Shown: one piece after another, positions 11,570 through 23,639 of the stretch
How positions within the stretch are numbered: the first letter of the stretch is position 1
Layout: every line of letters begins with the position of its first letter
From: Pegea sp. RAD2-039
Lineage: Eukaryota; Chordata; Thaliacea; Salpida; Salpidae
DNA: 64,000 nucleotides
Assembly (NCBI GenBank): GCA_034620365.1
Contig: JAQGEQ010000056.1
Coordinates: 1-64,000 of the forward strand
Direction: 5' to 3'
Notes under the pieces: model-generated
The model's database searches: none
What the model saw: only the letters and a program-made list of their open reading frames with translations
Told to the model about the DNA's origin: nothing
Program-made: the position numbers and the translations under genes

Positions 11570-11695
11570 ACAAACTTTCCTGTATCTAAGTGGTTATATA
11601 CTGAACCTGATGTAACTGCTGTTCAGTTTTAAGGTACAAATTACGTTTTTATAGAGTTGGTTAAAAGAATCAGCAAATAATATTTTTGAAAGTCC
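11570..11695 (+). pseudogene. WIPI-like 3' coding fragment
   Basis: About 120 bp match the end of the WIPI-like gene at 39424-39545: LPVSKSFYAEADVTVVQLF there reads LPVSKWLYTEPDVTAVQF here, followed by a stop, and the ELVQKNQQKIF stretch is also broken. Nothing upstream of it encodes the rest of the protein. Confidence 0.65.
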
Positions 11696-12117
11696 CTGCA
11701 ATCTCTAAAAATACTTGGGATTATTAGTGCCTGAAAATCTATTTGAAGTTTCAACGCAAAATACAAATACAAAAATTCTGAAATAATATACAAAATAACT
11801 TCAGAAGACAGTTTTTCTACTCCGTATGCTGCAGTCTGCTAAAAGCCAATTTTAAATCTCTGACGAACTAAAAAACCGTGGATGAAAGAAATCTGTATTA
11901 ACAGAGATTTTCATACTCAATCAGAGAGCCGGGCGAAATGAAACAATACAAAAAATAGTAAAGAAGTTCTAGCTTCCTATAGTATTATTAGCTATAGTAT
12001 TAGCTGCAGCTTCACTTTACTTCGAAGATATGTTTTGTTGTAAGTTAGATTCAAGATTCAACTTCAGTTGTAAAATAACTGAGTATAAGAACATAAAAAC
12101 TCCTTGAATTTAATTAG

Positions 12118-14047
12118 GTGGATTTAAAAAAGCACATTTTAGATAAGTAACCATATATGGGGTAGAGCTAAAACTATTTTCTGATCTTCTTAAGTATATT
12201 TATACAAAACAAATACGAGTCAATGAAAAAAATGTTGAGAAACTCATAATCGCAGGTTCGATGTATCAAATAAATGGTTTAGAGAAGTTATGTAGCAAGT
12301 AAGCTAGTTTTATAAAACAGTTACTTTTATTAGTTTTTGTAACTGTTCTTTATCAATCACAGCTTTTTGGAAAGTCAAATAGAGATGTCCAACAGCTTCG
12401 AATTGGCAAACGTTGCTGAGAACTATGGATATATGGAGCTTTCAACTAAGTTTAAAAAAATTGTTGGAAAAAACTTTATAAAAGTAAGGAAATAAGAAAA
12501 GTTTTTGGCTAAAACATTTCAAAACGAATGATTGTTTCTACTTCATCAAACATAAATATTTATGTAATAATTATTTGCATGGTTATTTATACTGATTTTG
12601 TTCTTTTAATATTTAACAAGAACACGTTTTTGTTTTATCACAAGATACTCTCCAGATTTCACAAACTGAAGAAGGTACGATGCCATCTGATAAAAGAAAA
12701 ATTTATTTCTATGCAATTAGAAAATTGTGAAATAATTAAATCTACTTGTTATGAATATCTCAGCAAGGTTCTGAAAGATCTTAAAGGTTACATCCAAATA
12801 GAAAGTAAGCCAAGAAAACTTGATATTCGGAAGTAAGATTATTTAATTAGAAACTTTCTAATTCAACGACTGGTTTATGTTGTCACAGGTGATCTACATC
12901 ATTGGTGGATCCGATAGATCTGATGATAAATCATTGAAAACTGTAAAGTTTCGTTTGTCTAAATCGGGCTTTTGGCTTCAACTTCCAAAGATGTGTCTTC
13001 CACGTATTTCAAGATCTGTTGTCCTCAACTGTTTCATTTATATGTTAAAGACGAATGGTGATATGGAAATGTTAGAAGCATGAAACAAATGATGACATCA
13101 TCATTGCAAACTAAATATGACATAATCACATTTATAGATATGACCCAATTTCAAATGAGCTGAAGACGTGCAAAAGTTTAAAACAAGAGTTTTTTGACCC
13201 GAGAATGGAAGCAATACATAATGAATTGTATCCTGTTGAAACTTTTGATGATGGTAAAAGATTGATGAAGTAAGTGATGAAATGACATTTGAACCAAAAC
13301 TTCATTTTCCAAAAACTTTTATGTTATTACCAGATACGATCCGATCACTGATGAATGGACAAAAAAAGCTTCACTAAATACAAGTCGTTGTTCGTTCAAT
13401 TATGCTGTCTTCAACCGGATGTTGTATGTTGTCGGTGGTTGCGAGCTCGGCCGCTCAGTTGCTCTTGTGGATAAATATGATACACAGAGGGACGAATGGA
13501 GTTCTGTAAAATCGATGTTGACTACTCGATGGGAACCAGGTACTTGCCAATTACTTCACGATGATCTTTTGATCTTATGATGATAACTAATTCTAGAATC
13601 ATTCAAGGTGTAGTCGCGCTTGGCAACTATATCTACGCCATTGGTGGTCAGAATAAAGAAGAACATTTAAGTTCTGTCGAAAGATACGATGTCCTCAATG
13701 ATATTTCGGAATTCGTAGTAACAATGAAGTATGCAAGAGTATGCCCAAAAGCTGTTGTCTTCATTAAGAAGATCTATGTTTTTGGTAGGTTCTTTTCTTA
13801 TGTTACGACTTGAAAAGATTTTTAATCTAAACATTTGATGATGTTTATAAAAATTTAAATAATTGTGATGAGCTTGTTGATTGTTTCAGGAGGATTTTCT
13901 GGAAGAAAAAATGTTAAAACTGTCGAATGTTACAATGAAGTAACAAACAAATGGAAAGAAGTTGCGAGAACGAATGAAACGATTTATCAAGTCATAGTCA
14001 GCTATCAACCATGTTTACCTGACATATGTGTAAATTTCCAATTTTAA
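12118..14047 (+). pseudogene. KLHL copy K1, most diverged, lacking BTB exon and broken
   Basis: This copy begins with the third exon of the KLHL gene (12118 onward) and has a TAA at 12144-12146 within it. The fourth exon (FLESQIEMSNSFELA, near 12366-12486) is open. The fifth is cut after about 19 bp and fused directly to the sixth (near 12651-12835), out of frame. The Kelch exons are all open with good splice sites: 12889 onward, about 13138-13270, 13336-13541, 13608-13784 and 13889-14047. They are clearly more diverged than the other five copies, so this looks like an older paralogue. A new upstream start could still express an isolated Kelch domain, but no evidence shows this. Confidence 0.75.
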
Positions 14048-14049
14048 TA

Positions 14050-15090
14050 AATAAATTTTACTAGTAGATTCTGTGAAAACTTATTTTAATGATAAAGTTG
14101 CTTTTGAGGTCGTGTTTATTTTCTTCAAAAACATTTAGAATAAAGTCAGGTTGCTCATATATGAATATGTTCATATTTTTAATTGTTTGATAATTTCCAA
14201 AATATCAAAAAGTTTGTTATCACTTTAAGTTTTGTTTTAATCATGTAATTATATCTTTTTTATTTCTAGTTAGTTAGAAATGAATGTTAATTCAATTTAT
14301 TACAATTTGTTGTCTAATAAAAAGCAAGTTCTGTTCAAACGAAACGATTATTAACAATCTAAGATTAAAAATAAAATAGTAATAGTAAAGAATTAAGATT
14401 ACTTTTAGAGACTTTGTCTTTATTGTAACTCAGACGACCTGACGTAGTTTTGTCAGATTCTTCATTCATAGTTATATCAGCGTCAAATTTTACTAATTCA
14501 ATTTCTAACAAGTCAACAATATAGTTCATATTCAGATTTTCAAATTAAAAGGTTTTTTTCCTCGGATAAAGAACCTAGAGTTTGATATTTTCAAACAGAT
14601 TTTATAAAAGTCTTATAAGTTTCAAATAGTTAAAACCTTTCTATTTAGGTATTTAACAATTAAAATACTTTTTTCGTTGTATTTGAAAAGAAAGTTTTTT
14701 ATTCAGTTAGAAATATCTTTTTTATTGGAAAAATAATTCCAACTAGATATGCATCACTTAAATGCTTTTACTAGCTAATAGTTTTCCAGCTGCTTTTCTT
14801 TTTAAGTAATATTTTGTTTTAATTTATTTATGCTTTAACTTCAACTAGAAAATAATTATTTTTTTCTAAATGTTTAAATCTGTAAAGTTAAAAGAAAATA
14901 TACATTATTATCTTTTCACTTTTATGTAAACCTTAATAAATTTTTATAAAAAATTATTTTTCAAAATTGTTATTCGAAAGAACAGTTTTTGCTGCAGATT
15001 CTACAACAATGAAAATTTTATTATTTTGATACCTAACAAGTCAACAATATATTCCATATTTAAAAATCCGCATTAAAAGTTTTTTGATTG
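14050..15090. other. AT-rich gap downstream of K1
   Basis: No gene is visible. A short motif, AACAAGTCAACAATATA, occurs at about 14506-14522 and again at about 15038-15054 inside similar surroundings, so part of this stretch is a degenerate local duplication. The remainder is T/A-rich. Confidence 0.5.
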
Positions 15091-16300
15091 CTTGAAATAA
15101 TAAGCAACCTATCCATGTACCTCGAATTTATTAAACACTTTTACATCTTTTCAATTTGCAACAAGACAGATGACCTTTTAAAAAACCAAACACAATTCTT
15201 CTTGAGTCGATTATTTTTGTTGACCGCCTGACTAGCTGCTTCATCAAGTACTTTGATTCGATTAAAATAATTTAATTAAGGTAAAATCTGCTAGTTTTTT
15301 GGTTTAAAAGCATATTTGACCTAAAGAGACTTACATCTAGCATTTTCAATCAGTGTTTCAATCAAATATTAAGTTGAGCTACAGTTGCAAAAGAGAGGGC
15401 TGTAAACTAAGTTGTGATTAAGAATTAGATTGCATTTAGCAATCCTTCAAAATTAATTCTTCCTTTATGTCTACGATGAAATCATTTCCTGGATTTACTT
15501 GTAATGCAGCTATTTCTTCTTTAATATGACTTACTTAAAGTCTACTATTTTTGGATTAGTTTGTTTTAATAGTAATAAAAAAACTTCTAAAAAAGTAAAA
15601 AAATTTAATTAACATGTCTCACAATCAATATATATGTAATTTTTAAGGAAAATAAAAACTTTTTGTTTCAAATTAGTTTTCGCTTTTAATATGAGTAGAT
15701 TACCAGAAACGTTAAAGTAATTTTTCAGATAAAGTTTTCTATAAATTTTAGCAGACACTAAAGTAATAAATCTTTTTAAATAAACTAAAAAGACGCAAAA
15801 TTGATCTAGAAAAAGTAGAATTCATTTTGACTTTAAACAATTACTTAAATTGGCTTTCTTAAGTACTTTGAACTTAATCAACCGCCTTTTCAAGTTTTAA
15901 TATCTGATAAAGTAAATGAGCGTTTTAAAAAACCATAATACATGCTTTCTTTACTGGATTTTATTGGTCCACTGCCTTACAAACGGTATGGTTGAGTGCT
16001 TCGGCTCAATCAAAAACCTTGGCAGGTTGTCAACTTCATAGAAAGTAAATGATCTTTCAAAATGAACAAACGCAAGCATTTTTTACTTGTCAATTTCTAT
16101 CTAGTATCACATAAGGAACCATCCAAAGTAATTCGAGCTTAATAAACACTTTGACATCCTTTCAATTTACAACAAAATAGATGATTTTTAATAGGACCAA
16201 ACACAAGCCTTCGTGAGCCAATTGTATTTGTCGACCGCCTCGCAAGTGGCCTCATCAAGTACTTCGATTCGATAAAAAAAATATTTCAAAAATAAAACTA
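15090..16300. repeat. Diverged tandem copies of a repeat of roughly 160 bp
   Basis: Similar units occur near 15105-15270, 15845-16020 and 16125-16275, and one near 57790-57910. They share GACCGCCT-like and CATCAAGTACTT-GATTCGAT segments after a stretch matching AACCAAACACAA. Some carry a short stem, for example TTGAG/CTCAA around a CTTCGG turn near 16000-16017. The layout resembles a short interspersed element, but a tRNA origin could not be established by eye. Confidence 0.4.
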
Positions 16301-16399
16301 AATTTCAGTTTAAAAAACGGAAGTGGCAAATAACCAATGGGTCTTCTTTGATTAAACTGTTTCTGCACACAATTGTGAGTATCATCCTTCCAGCCCTAG

Positions 16400-19380
16400 A
16401 TCTTAGTTTACAGAAGCCTACCAACATATCTTAAAAAGCGTCAACAAGATGAATCTCCTATTACGTTAAGGTATGTTCTTCAACGCCCGGTGGATTATTA
16501 AACAAATTTTCCAATTTGAAAGCTATTTTGCATTCTAAAGAATTCACATTTGTTTTTATTACTGAAACTTAGTTGAAACTGTTTTATCCTGATTCTTTTC
16601 TGATTGACGGTAATCTTTTTTGTGTTCTTGCGGCTTGACAAACTGTATGATAGAGGCAGCGGTGTTTCCATAATTTAATAAACATCACATTCACACATAA
16701 TCTCCAAAACTGAGATCGATGCCAATGGTTGTCCAGGGTTTGAGATTATTGCTTTTGATTTACATTACTAAAAGTCTAAATTTTCTCTTTGTATTTCTAA
16801 TTACATACCACCCTCTAAAACTAATGATGGGTTATTTTTAACACATTATTGAAGGCTCTGAAGAGTGTTGTGTGTCCTTAGTTATATAATTTATGGGATT
16901 TTAATTTTAAAATTATTTGGAATAACCACAATTTAGTATTTAAGCGAAAAACGTTTAATTTGGATGGCAACAATACTAATTGAGGAATTCTAAGTCATGC
17001 CTTTGTAAGCTCCTCGATGCCAATAACCTAAATCAGATCTTCAGTTTTCCGACTCATGTTATTGGTAGTACTTTGGATCGTGTTATCACATCAAAACATG
17101 AGAACATTATCTACGCTGATCAAAAAGAACAATTTGCTCCGACATGCAATCACAGCATGGATGAAATCAAGCTAATCAAAGTTTTTCTATGATCGTTAAG
17201 ACTACAAGCAAAGGGAACTTTTGTCGTTGAATATATAATCATGTAAACAAGTTTCTACTAGGTGTTGACTAGATTTTTGTTTTCAATTCTTCTCGATAAT
17301 AATATTTAATATATTTAATATTTAATAAATAATATTTAATTAAGGGCTTACTAAAATTGTTAAAGAGTCAATTGAAAAATTCATGCCTTCTTATAAAGTT
17401 AACACAACACCAAAATTTCCCAAACTCCTAAGGAAATTACGACATTTAAACATCCTTTTATAAAGACAAACTAAAGCACACCCTTCCATCAAATCTCTTT
17501 ACAAAGATTTTTGTTCAGTTTACAAGAATTCATGTACCAAGTTCTCTTAAGGAAGAGAAAGTGCAGTGTTTTTTCACCAACAAGAAAACGTTTTTTGGCT
17601 TCATAAATTTAAATCTTAAGGCAAAATCCCAAATACTTCCCTTACTCAATAACAGCAATTAGCTAGTGATGGAACCGCAGAATAAAGTTGAGTTGCTAAA
17701 CAATCATTTAATAGTGTTTTTATAACCGACGACGGCATTACTCTTTCTCTTTCCTACTTTAATATTCTTACAGTTGTCTCGGAAATGGTAGATCATGACA
17801 TAAAAGTCGCTAAAGTATCTAACGCTATTTCTTCTTAAAAACCATCATTTTCCAACACCCCCAATCAGAACCTAGCTTTCTTTTTAAGAAAAACTACTTC
17901 CAGCTCATCACTACCCTTATCGCTACTCTTTATCATCATTCTGAGTCGAAAAAGAGTTCCACAAACTTGGAAGAAAACTATTATTACTCCAAATTGTAAA
18001 ATAGGTCTAAGAAACAGCGCACTAAACTACAGACCAGTTTCGCTGACATTGATTGTCTTCAGCACTGAACAACATATCTATCACAATCATATGACCAGTC
18101 ATTTCATGGAGCACCATCTACCATCTGATACCCATGATGGCTTTGAGAAACCGAGATTTTCCCTGACTCAATATCTCACTTTTCTTAATGAGCTTACAGC
18201 CCGTTGTCAAAGTAATACTCCACTCGACTTCATATATCTCAATTCTGCTAAGGCGTTTGGTTCTGTGCCATACAACAAGCTCATTAGAAACTGTATTAAA
18301 AAATTTAAAAATCGACAGCTCTATCTTAAAGTGAATTGAAGATTACTTATCAGGTAGAACCCAACAAACCCATGTAGAAAAATCTGTATCCACTCCTAGT
18401 CAAATCACCAGTAGTGTTCCTCAGGGATCCGTCTTGTGTCCCTTCCTTTTATCTTTTTTTGAAAATGTCATCAGAAGACTAATAGCAGTAAATGATGTCA
18501 GTGTGTTTGTGTATTCAGATTACATTGGGAAACTATCTTGTAATCCTTCCAATCTTTCACGACTGCAAACAACGCTACACACTGTAGAAAACTGGTCTAT
18601 GAACAGGCTGCTTAGAGTCCAACCCACAAAGTCTGAACTTATAACTTTTTACTCGTACGCCAACTGCAAATTCTTTGAACCATTGTTCCATCAATAGAGT
18701 TAATATTTAACGAATAACTTTGGTCCTAGACCATGGCATTACTCTATCATCAGACTTTAAATGGAACAAATATGTTTCCAAATTTATTGGAAAATCAATC
18801 AACCTTGTCTACCATATTATAAACAGTATCAATTCTAACGATTCACACTTTTCTATCAATCTTTTAAAATTGTACGTACGTCCAATTCTTCAATATAATG
18901 TCAGTGTATGGATGCCATATGAAGTTGGTGATAATAAAAACATCAAATCTGTTCCAACAACATTTACGAGATTAGTATGCATGAAACGTATTTTTAAAAA
19001 CGATAGTTAGAAACATCGTCCTATCTTCTTCAATTTAGATAATTTTGAAGTTTCACGTTTTTAATACGACTTAATTTTTATTTTCAAAATTATCCACAGT
19101 TTAATTAGTTAAATTTAACAATTTTATAGACCTTAATTTTGATCATTTCTTTTCCATTAGTCCTTCCTTCAAGTTAAGCCAAATCAGACGACACACATTA
19201 CACCATAATAAGCACATATCACCTGATACATTAATCAGAGAAAATTTCTTCCCATACCGTGCAATAAGTACTTGGAACCAGCTGCCATTAGACAATAATA
19301 CCAGCTGCCATGATAAGGAGGGTGCCTGAAGAGAGCACCTCTCTTTAACACACACTCTCACAAATAAAATGTATTAATTG
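16400..19380 (+). mobile_element. Decayed CR1/L2-like non-LTR retrotransposon (LINE), copy 1
   Basis: Endonuclease, reverse transcriptase and C-terminal parts appear in the order expected of a CR1/L2/jockey-type LINE. The endonuclease piece (about 16500-16620) reads SKEFTFVFITET then a stop where a tryptophan is usual. The reverse transcriptase spans about 18030-19010: the motif usually written LDFSKAFDSVPH is LNSAKAFGSVPY here, and the catalytic FADD-type motif is YSDY. Later pieces include LGVTLSSDLKW-like and YVRPILQYN matches. The tail near 19140-19330 holds a TLHHNKHISPDTLIRE and WNQLP match. Catalytic aspartates are lost and stops and frameshifts are frequent, so it is inactive. Confidence 0.82.
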
Positions 19381-19734
19381 AAAAATATAGAAAGCAAAAG
19401 ATGTAACACATGGCATTTCGATAGTCCTCATGGCATATCACACTGAACAGTTACATAGAATTATAGTAAAAATTTGATATCAGTTCTTAACTAAATTAAA
19501 CTATTATGGTTTATTGCAAAAACTATGTTAGCTACAAGTAAATAGTTGTCAACTTTTTATGCAATTTTGTATATTCCCTATACATATCATACGTTACTCG
19601 AAAATCAATTTAATATATTTTTTCTAAAAGAAACTAATGAATTAAAATCTTTTTTCAAGTTCTGCTATGTCTTATTCTGTTGTGCTGCTATAAGTTTACA
19701 AAAACTAACTTTAATTTTTTTCCTTTATAAGAAA

Positions 19735-20486
19735 TAACAGGAACAAAATACTTCGAAGACCATAACAAAGAAGGCAAATACCTTCACTGCTACATTTGTA
19801 AATATTTCATTTGCTTAGAATTATTCAAAACTCTTGGACGTTTCATCAATCTACACCGAGACTTAAGCACTAATAAACCATATCGTGTTTTTAAAAACAA
19901 AACCAACAAAATATGCTTACTAAATGCTGTTGCAGTACCAAGTGACTTCGTAGTAAGTATCAAGAAGTTTGAGAAGAAGTCTAAAGACAAGGATCTACAA
20001 ATAAAAATCTGAACAATATACAAAGTAAAAACCAGCATACTTTTGGTTGCAGTTGGTGCAATGATTTTAAAATGTCTAGGTCCATTGGAGTTCCTGTCCA
20101 AATGTTTACATCTACAATCGATTTTTTTATGGTACAGACCACCTGATGTATTATTTGGAGATACAAAGTACACAACCACTATTGATATTTGGAGTGCTGG
20201 TTGTATCTTTTCTGAAATATCAAATGTTGGAACTCTTTTGTTTTCTGGTGATGATGAAGATGATCAATTAAGTCACATATTTCGTGTCTTAGAAACTCCT
20301 ACTAACTATTATTGGCCTGGTGTTCAAAATCTTCTCAAATACAAACTGTTTCCTACATATCAATTTAATCCTAAGTGGTCATCACTTGCACCGATCCTGT
20401 CTAAGGTTGGTCATGACCTTTTATCTCAACTGGTTGTTTGTAATCCTGATAAAAAGATAACTGCAGATGTAGCTCTTTGTAGCTGA
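19735..20486 (+). pseudogene. CDK5-like kinase fragment, copy 1
   Basis: The C-lobe of a cyclin-dependent kinase closest to CDK5. Bases about 19740-19860 read KYFEDHNKEGK...FINLHRDL, matching the helix and HRD catalytic loop. After unrelated sequence, DFKMSRSIGVPVQ (a changed DFG motif) and WYRPPDVLFG follow, then IDIWSAGCIFSEISN, DDQLSHIFRVLETPT and GHDLLSQLVVCNPDKKITAD. An extra T in a run near 20126-20132 shifts the frame before WYRPP compared with the copy at 60.2 kb. The N-lobe is absent, DFG is DFK, and the C-terminus is cut at about 20476 where KLHL 3' flank begins. No intron interrupts the region, which fits a processed retrocopy. It is not a working kinase. Confidence 0.82.
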
Positions 20487-20489
20487 TTT

Positions 20490-21290
20490 GTTTTTAGTTT
20501 CATTCAAATAAACAACTTTTCTAAATGCTGTCCATCAATCAATAAAAAAACTTTTGACTAATAATTAATAGAAATATTTCTTTCTGTGACGCTAAAATTA
20601 GGCTGTAAATAAATTGTTTGAGTCTAGAGATAGTTATATTAGCTTTAATAGCTCAATGAATTTTCAACAATGGCTTTTTGTCAAGTTTAAGCAAAGATTT
20701 GAAATTATACACAAAGGAGATAGATTTGACAAAGCAAGAAGAGAGCTTTGTACATTCACTTTAGATAAAAAGATGTTAATTAAAAGTTCTTATCCTTAAT
20801 ATAGTCAACAAACAAGATGATGTGTAAATAATATAAACTGCTGGAGTCTAACCCGATATCCCGATGATAAGCTTCATATAAAGAGTCATCATCATTTCAA
20901 TAAACAAACAAACTAACATCATCTACTGAGATTATAGTCTAAGATATCTCTTTTAGCTTAAACAGTTTAAAGAAAGTTCAAAAGTTAATTTTTGTCAAGT
21001 TTAAATAAAATTGTAATTTATTTCTAATCGGAGATCCAAGATACCATCAGATTGGATGTCTAGCAAGATAATAATAAATATATTTGAAAAGTATCTTGTT
21101 GACCTAGAAAGTTGCAATAAAAGAAAATTTCTTAAAGGGACAGTTTAGCAAGTAACTAATTGATTCAATTAGAAATTAATTCAGTTATTTAAAACTATTT
21201 GTTTATTAATAATTTGATTTTATCAATTACAATTCTTTCAACTAAAACTTCTTAACCTTTCAAATTAACATCACAACAAATCGAGTGAAT
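20490..21290. other. Duplicated flank and unassigned sequence
   Basis: Bases 20490-20720 match the KLHL 3' flank block and the WIPI 3' flank (compare 40440-40680 and 10800-11030). The frame at 20614-20799 lies mostly in that match and is not conserved in the other copies. From 20800 to 21290 I see no gene. A minus-strand AATAAA hexamer at 21297-21302 could serve the zinc-finger gene. Confidence 0.45.
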
Positions 21291-21367
21291 GAAACATTTA
21301 TTAAAACAACAAAATAGACAATTTTAACAAATAAACGAAAAATCAAACAAATGAAAGTTTGATAAAA

Positions 21368-23626
21368 TCAATCGTGAGTTCTCAGATGTTTTTTTAAATA
21401 AGAAGGACACATAAATCCTTTTTTACAAACTCTGCAATTATATGGGAAGTTTCTGGTGTGGTTGCTAATTTCGTGTTGCTTCAAATTAGATGAATTCGTA
21501 AATGATTTTGAACAAATCTTGCAATGAAACAATTTCTCGCCTGTGTGCATGCGTTTGTGTCTTGTGAGATTGCATGATTGCCCAAATGTCTTTCCACATT
21601 CACCACAAACAAAAGCTTTTTGCTTCTCGTGAGTATTACGAATGTGTCTTTGTTTGTGACTTTTCAGACTAAAAGCTTTTTCGCAAAGCTCACATTGATA
21701 AGTCTCCTTTAAGTGAACTGACTCATAATGCCGGTTAAGGTTACTTTTTGTTCCAACACTTTTTTCACACAAGCGACAAACAAAATCTTTCACTCTATTG
21801 TGGGTTGTTTGGTGTAGATTGAGATTGCTTCTTAAATCAGTAGAATAGTCACAGAGATTGCATGGATACTTTTTATCAGATGGATGTTTTCTTTTAAGAT
21901 GAAATTCAAAAACTTTCTTATCAGCAAAAATGTCTTCACAAAACTCGCAGTGATAAAGATCAGCTGCAAAAAATTGTTTTATTACAAAATTAATTTTATT
22001 CTAGTAGTAGAAACATTAATAAGATATTGTTATGCAAATAATTGAAAAAGTTTAATTTACTTCTTTTGAGTAATTCAGGATTCGTTTTCAGTTTCCTTAT
22101 TCCTTTCTGAGGACTTTTAGCTGGAAAAAGTTACTTGTAGTTATTCATAAGATTGTCTTTGTGACTAATTAGATTAGTTAACTTTTTCGAAGTTTTTAAT
22201 TAAAGTAATTCTTAAGAATTTAATATAATTTTACTAAATAAATATATTCTAACTTTTGTTTTCATCTTTTGGGGCATTTTCTAAATCTTCATGTTCATTA
22301 TCAAGAACATTTTCAAGCACTTCTTCATTATCATATTCAGTATCCTCATTGTCATCTTTATCACCATCACCAAGAACATTCTTTATTTGATCTTCATAAA
22401 CACAACCATTAACAGCATTTTCAAAGTGATCTTCATAATCACAACCATCCAGAGCATTTTCAATATGATCTTTTTTTCCATTTTCAAAATCGCAATCATT
22501 AACGTCATTTAGATTTTCATCATCAAGAACATTTCTATCCAAATTTTCATAATCATCAATTTCAACAACATCTTCAACTGAATCTTTATCAACAAAAGCA
22601 TAATCCAATTTATTTTGGTTGTTAGTTTTATTAGTCAAATGAAGTTGTTCTTGAAAGGCTTTAGGACATTCTGTAACAATAAGATCAATTGAAAACCCCT
22701 GGTTGCTAGTTCTATTGGTCATGTTAAGGGTTTTAGTGCTATTCCTGATCAAAACAGATCACTTTTATTTAATAATAATATATTATCTATATTGTAAATG
22801 GGTTACTGTTTGTAACCTATTAAAATAACTCAGTTAAAAAACTAAACTAGAAAAACATAAACAGACAATAAATTCATATAGTATAACATCATAAGATCAT
22901 TTAAAGTTGAAATTTACCTTCTTCAACCAATAATCTAGAAGAAGTAACATCTTCTTGTTCTTTAGGTTGGAAACAAATGTTATTTTCTATTGGCTCTGTC
23001 TCACAAACCTACAAAGCAAATAATATTCCCAGTAAAATTATACAATTTAGATTATTTGTTTATAAAAGATTACAAACAGATTAGTAAAAATAAAGCTAAA
23101 ATAATTTATCAAATTATTATTTTTATATGTAGAAAAAACTAACATTTTGACACTAAACATAAAACAACAAAATAAAGATACTTACAAAGGTTTCAGATGA
23201 AGTTACAGTGTTTATATCTCCTCTTTGTCTAGTAGAAGCACTAGATTCTTCAAATGGCATATCAGAGATGTTATTATCATCATGTGAAGCAATTGTCAAT
23301 AAACCATCTCCATTACTTTGTCTTTTTTTATTGTAATGTTGTATAATTTTATTCTTTGCATACTCTATTTCTGAAGGACTCCAACTTATTTTATTCTGAA
23401 GCCTTTTCATGTTAAACCAACGCTGAATGATTTTATATGAAAGGCCAGATTTTTCCGACAGTTTAATTAGTTGATCTTCTGGTGGATAAGGGAAAGCACA
23501 GAAAACATTTAAAAATTCTAACTCAATAGTTGGAAGAATAAAATTATCTGCAGAAGTTTGACCAGCTACAGCATAATTATTCTCTTCTAACCATAGATCA
23601 GTTGTAATAACTTGATAAATTTCCAT
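21368..23626 (-). CDS. Homeodomain plus seven C2H2 zinc fingers, five coding exons
   Basis: Minus-strand exons 23626-23186, 23008-22918, 22670-22254, 22120-22061 and 21963-21368 join in phase at GT/AG sites to give 534 residues without a stop. Residues about 26-78 form a divergent homeodomain ending IIQRWFNMKRLQNK, with the WF pair at 70-71. A long, highly acidic Asp/Glu/Asn-rich region follows (about 190-315), and seven C2H2 fingers fill the C-terminus, the clearest being FVCGECGKTFGQSCNLTRHKRMH-like with a TGEK linker (linker at fingers five to six). This is the architecture of a sequence-specific DNA-binding regulator acting in the nucleus. The start is the first ATG after an upstream stop. 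It is the only unbroken member of a family with remnants at 1.4-4.2, 27.3, 28.3-29.0 and 53.7-54.6 kb. Known homeodomain/C2H2 families (ZEB, ZFHX) have other finger layouts, so I do not name it. Confidence 0.88.
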
Positions 23627-23639
23627 TATTATCAACTAC

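Noticed and set aside
19790..20179. Minus-strand frames across the kinase fragments (19790-20179, 59887-60308)
   Set aside because: They are antisense to HRDL- and WYRPP-containing kinase sequence.
22291..22512. Plus-strand open frame at 22291-22512
   Set aside because: It is the antisense of the acidic exon, whose GAT/GAA-rich codons give ATC/TTC-rich open sequence on the other strand.
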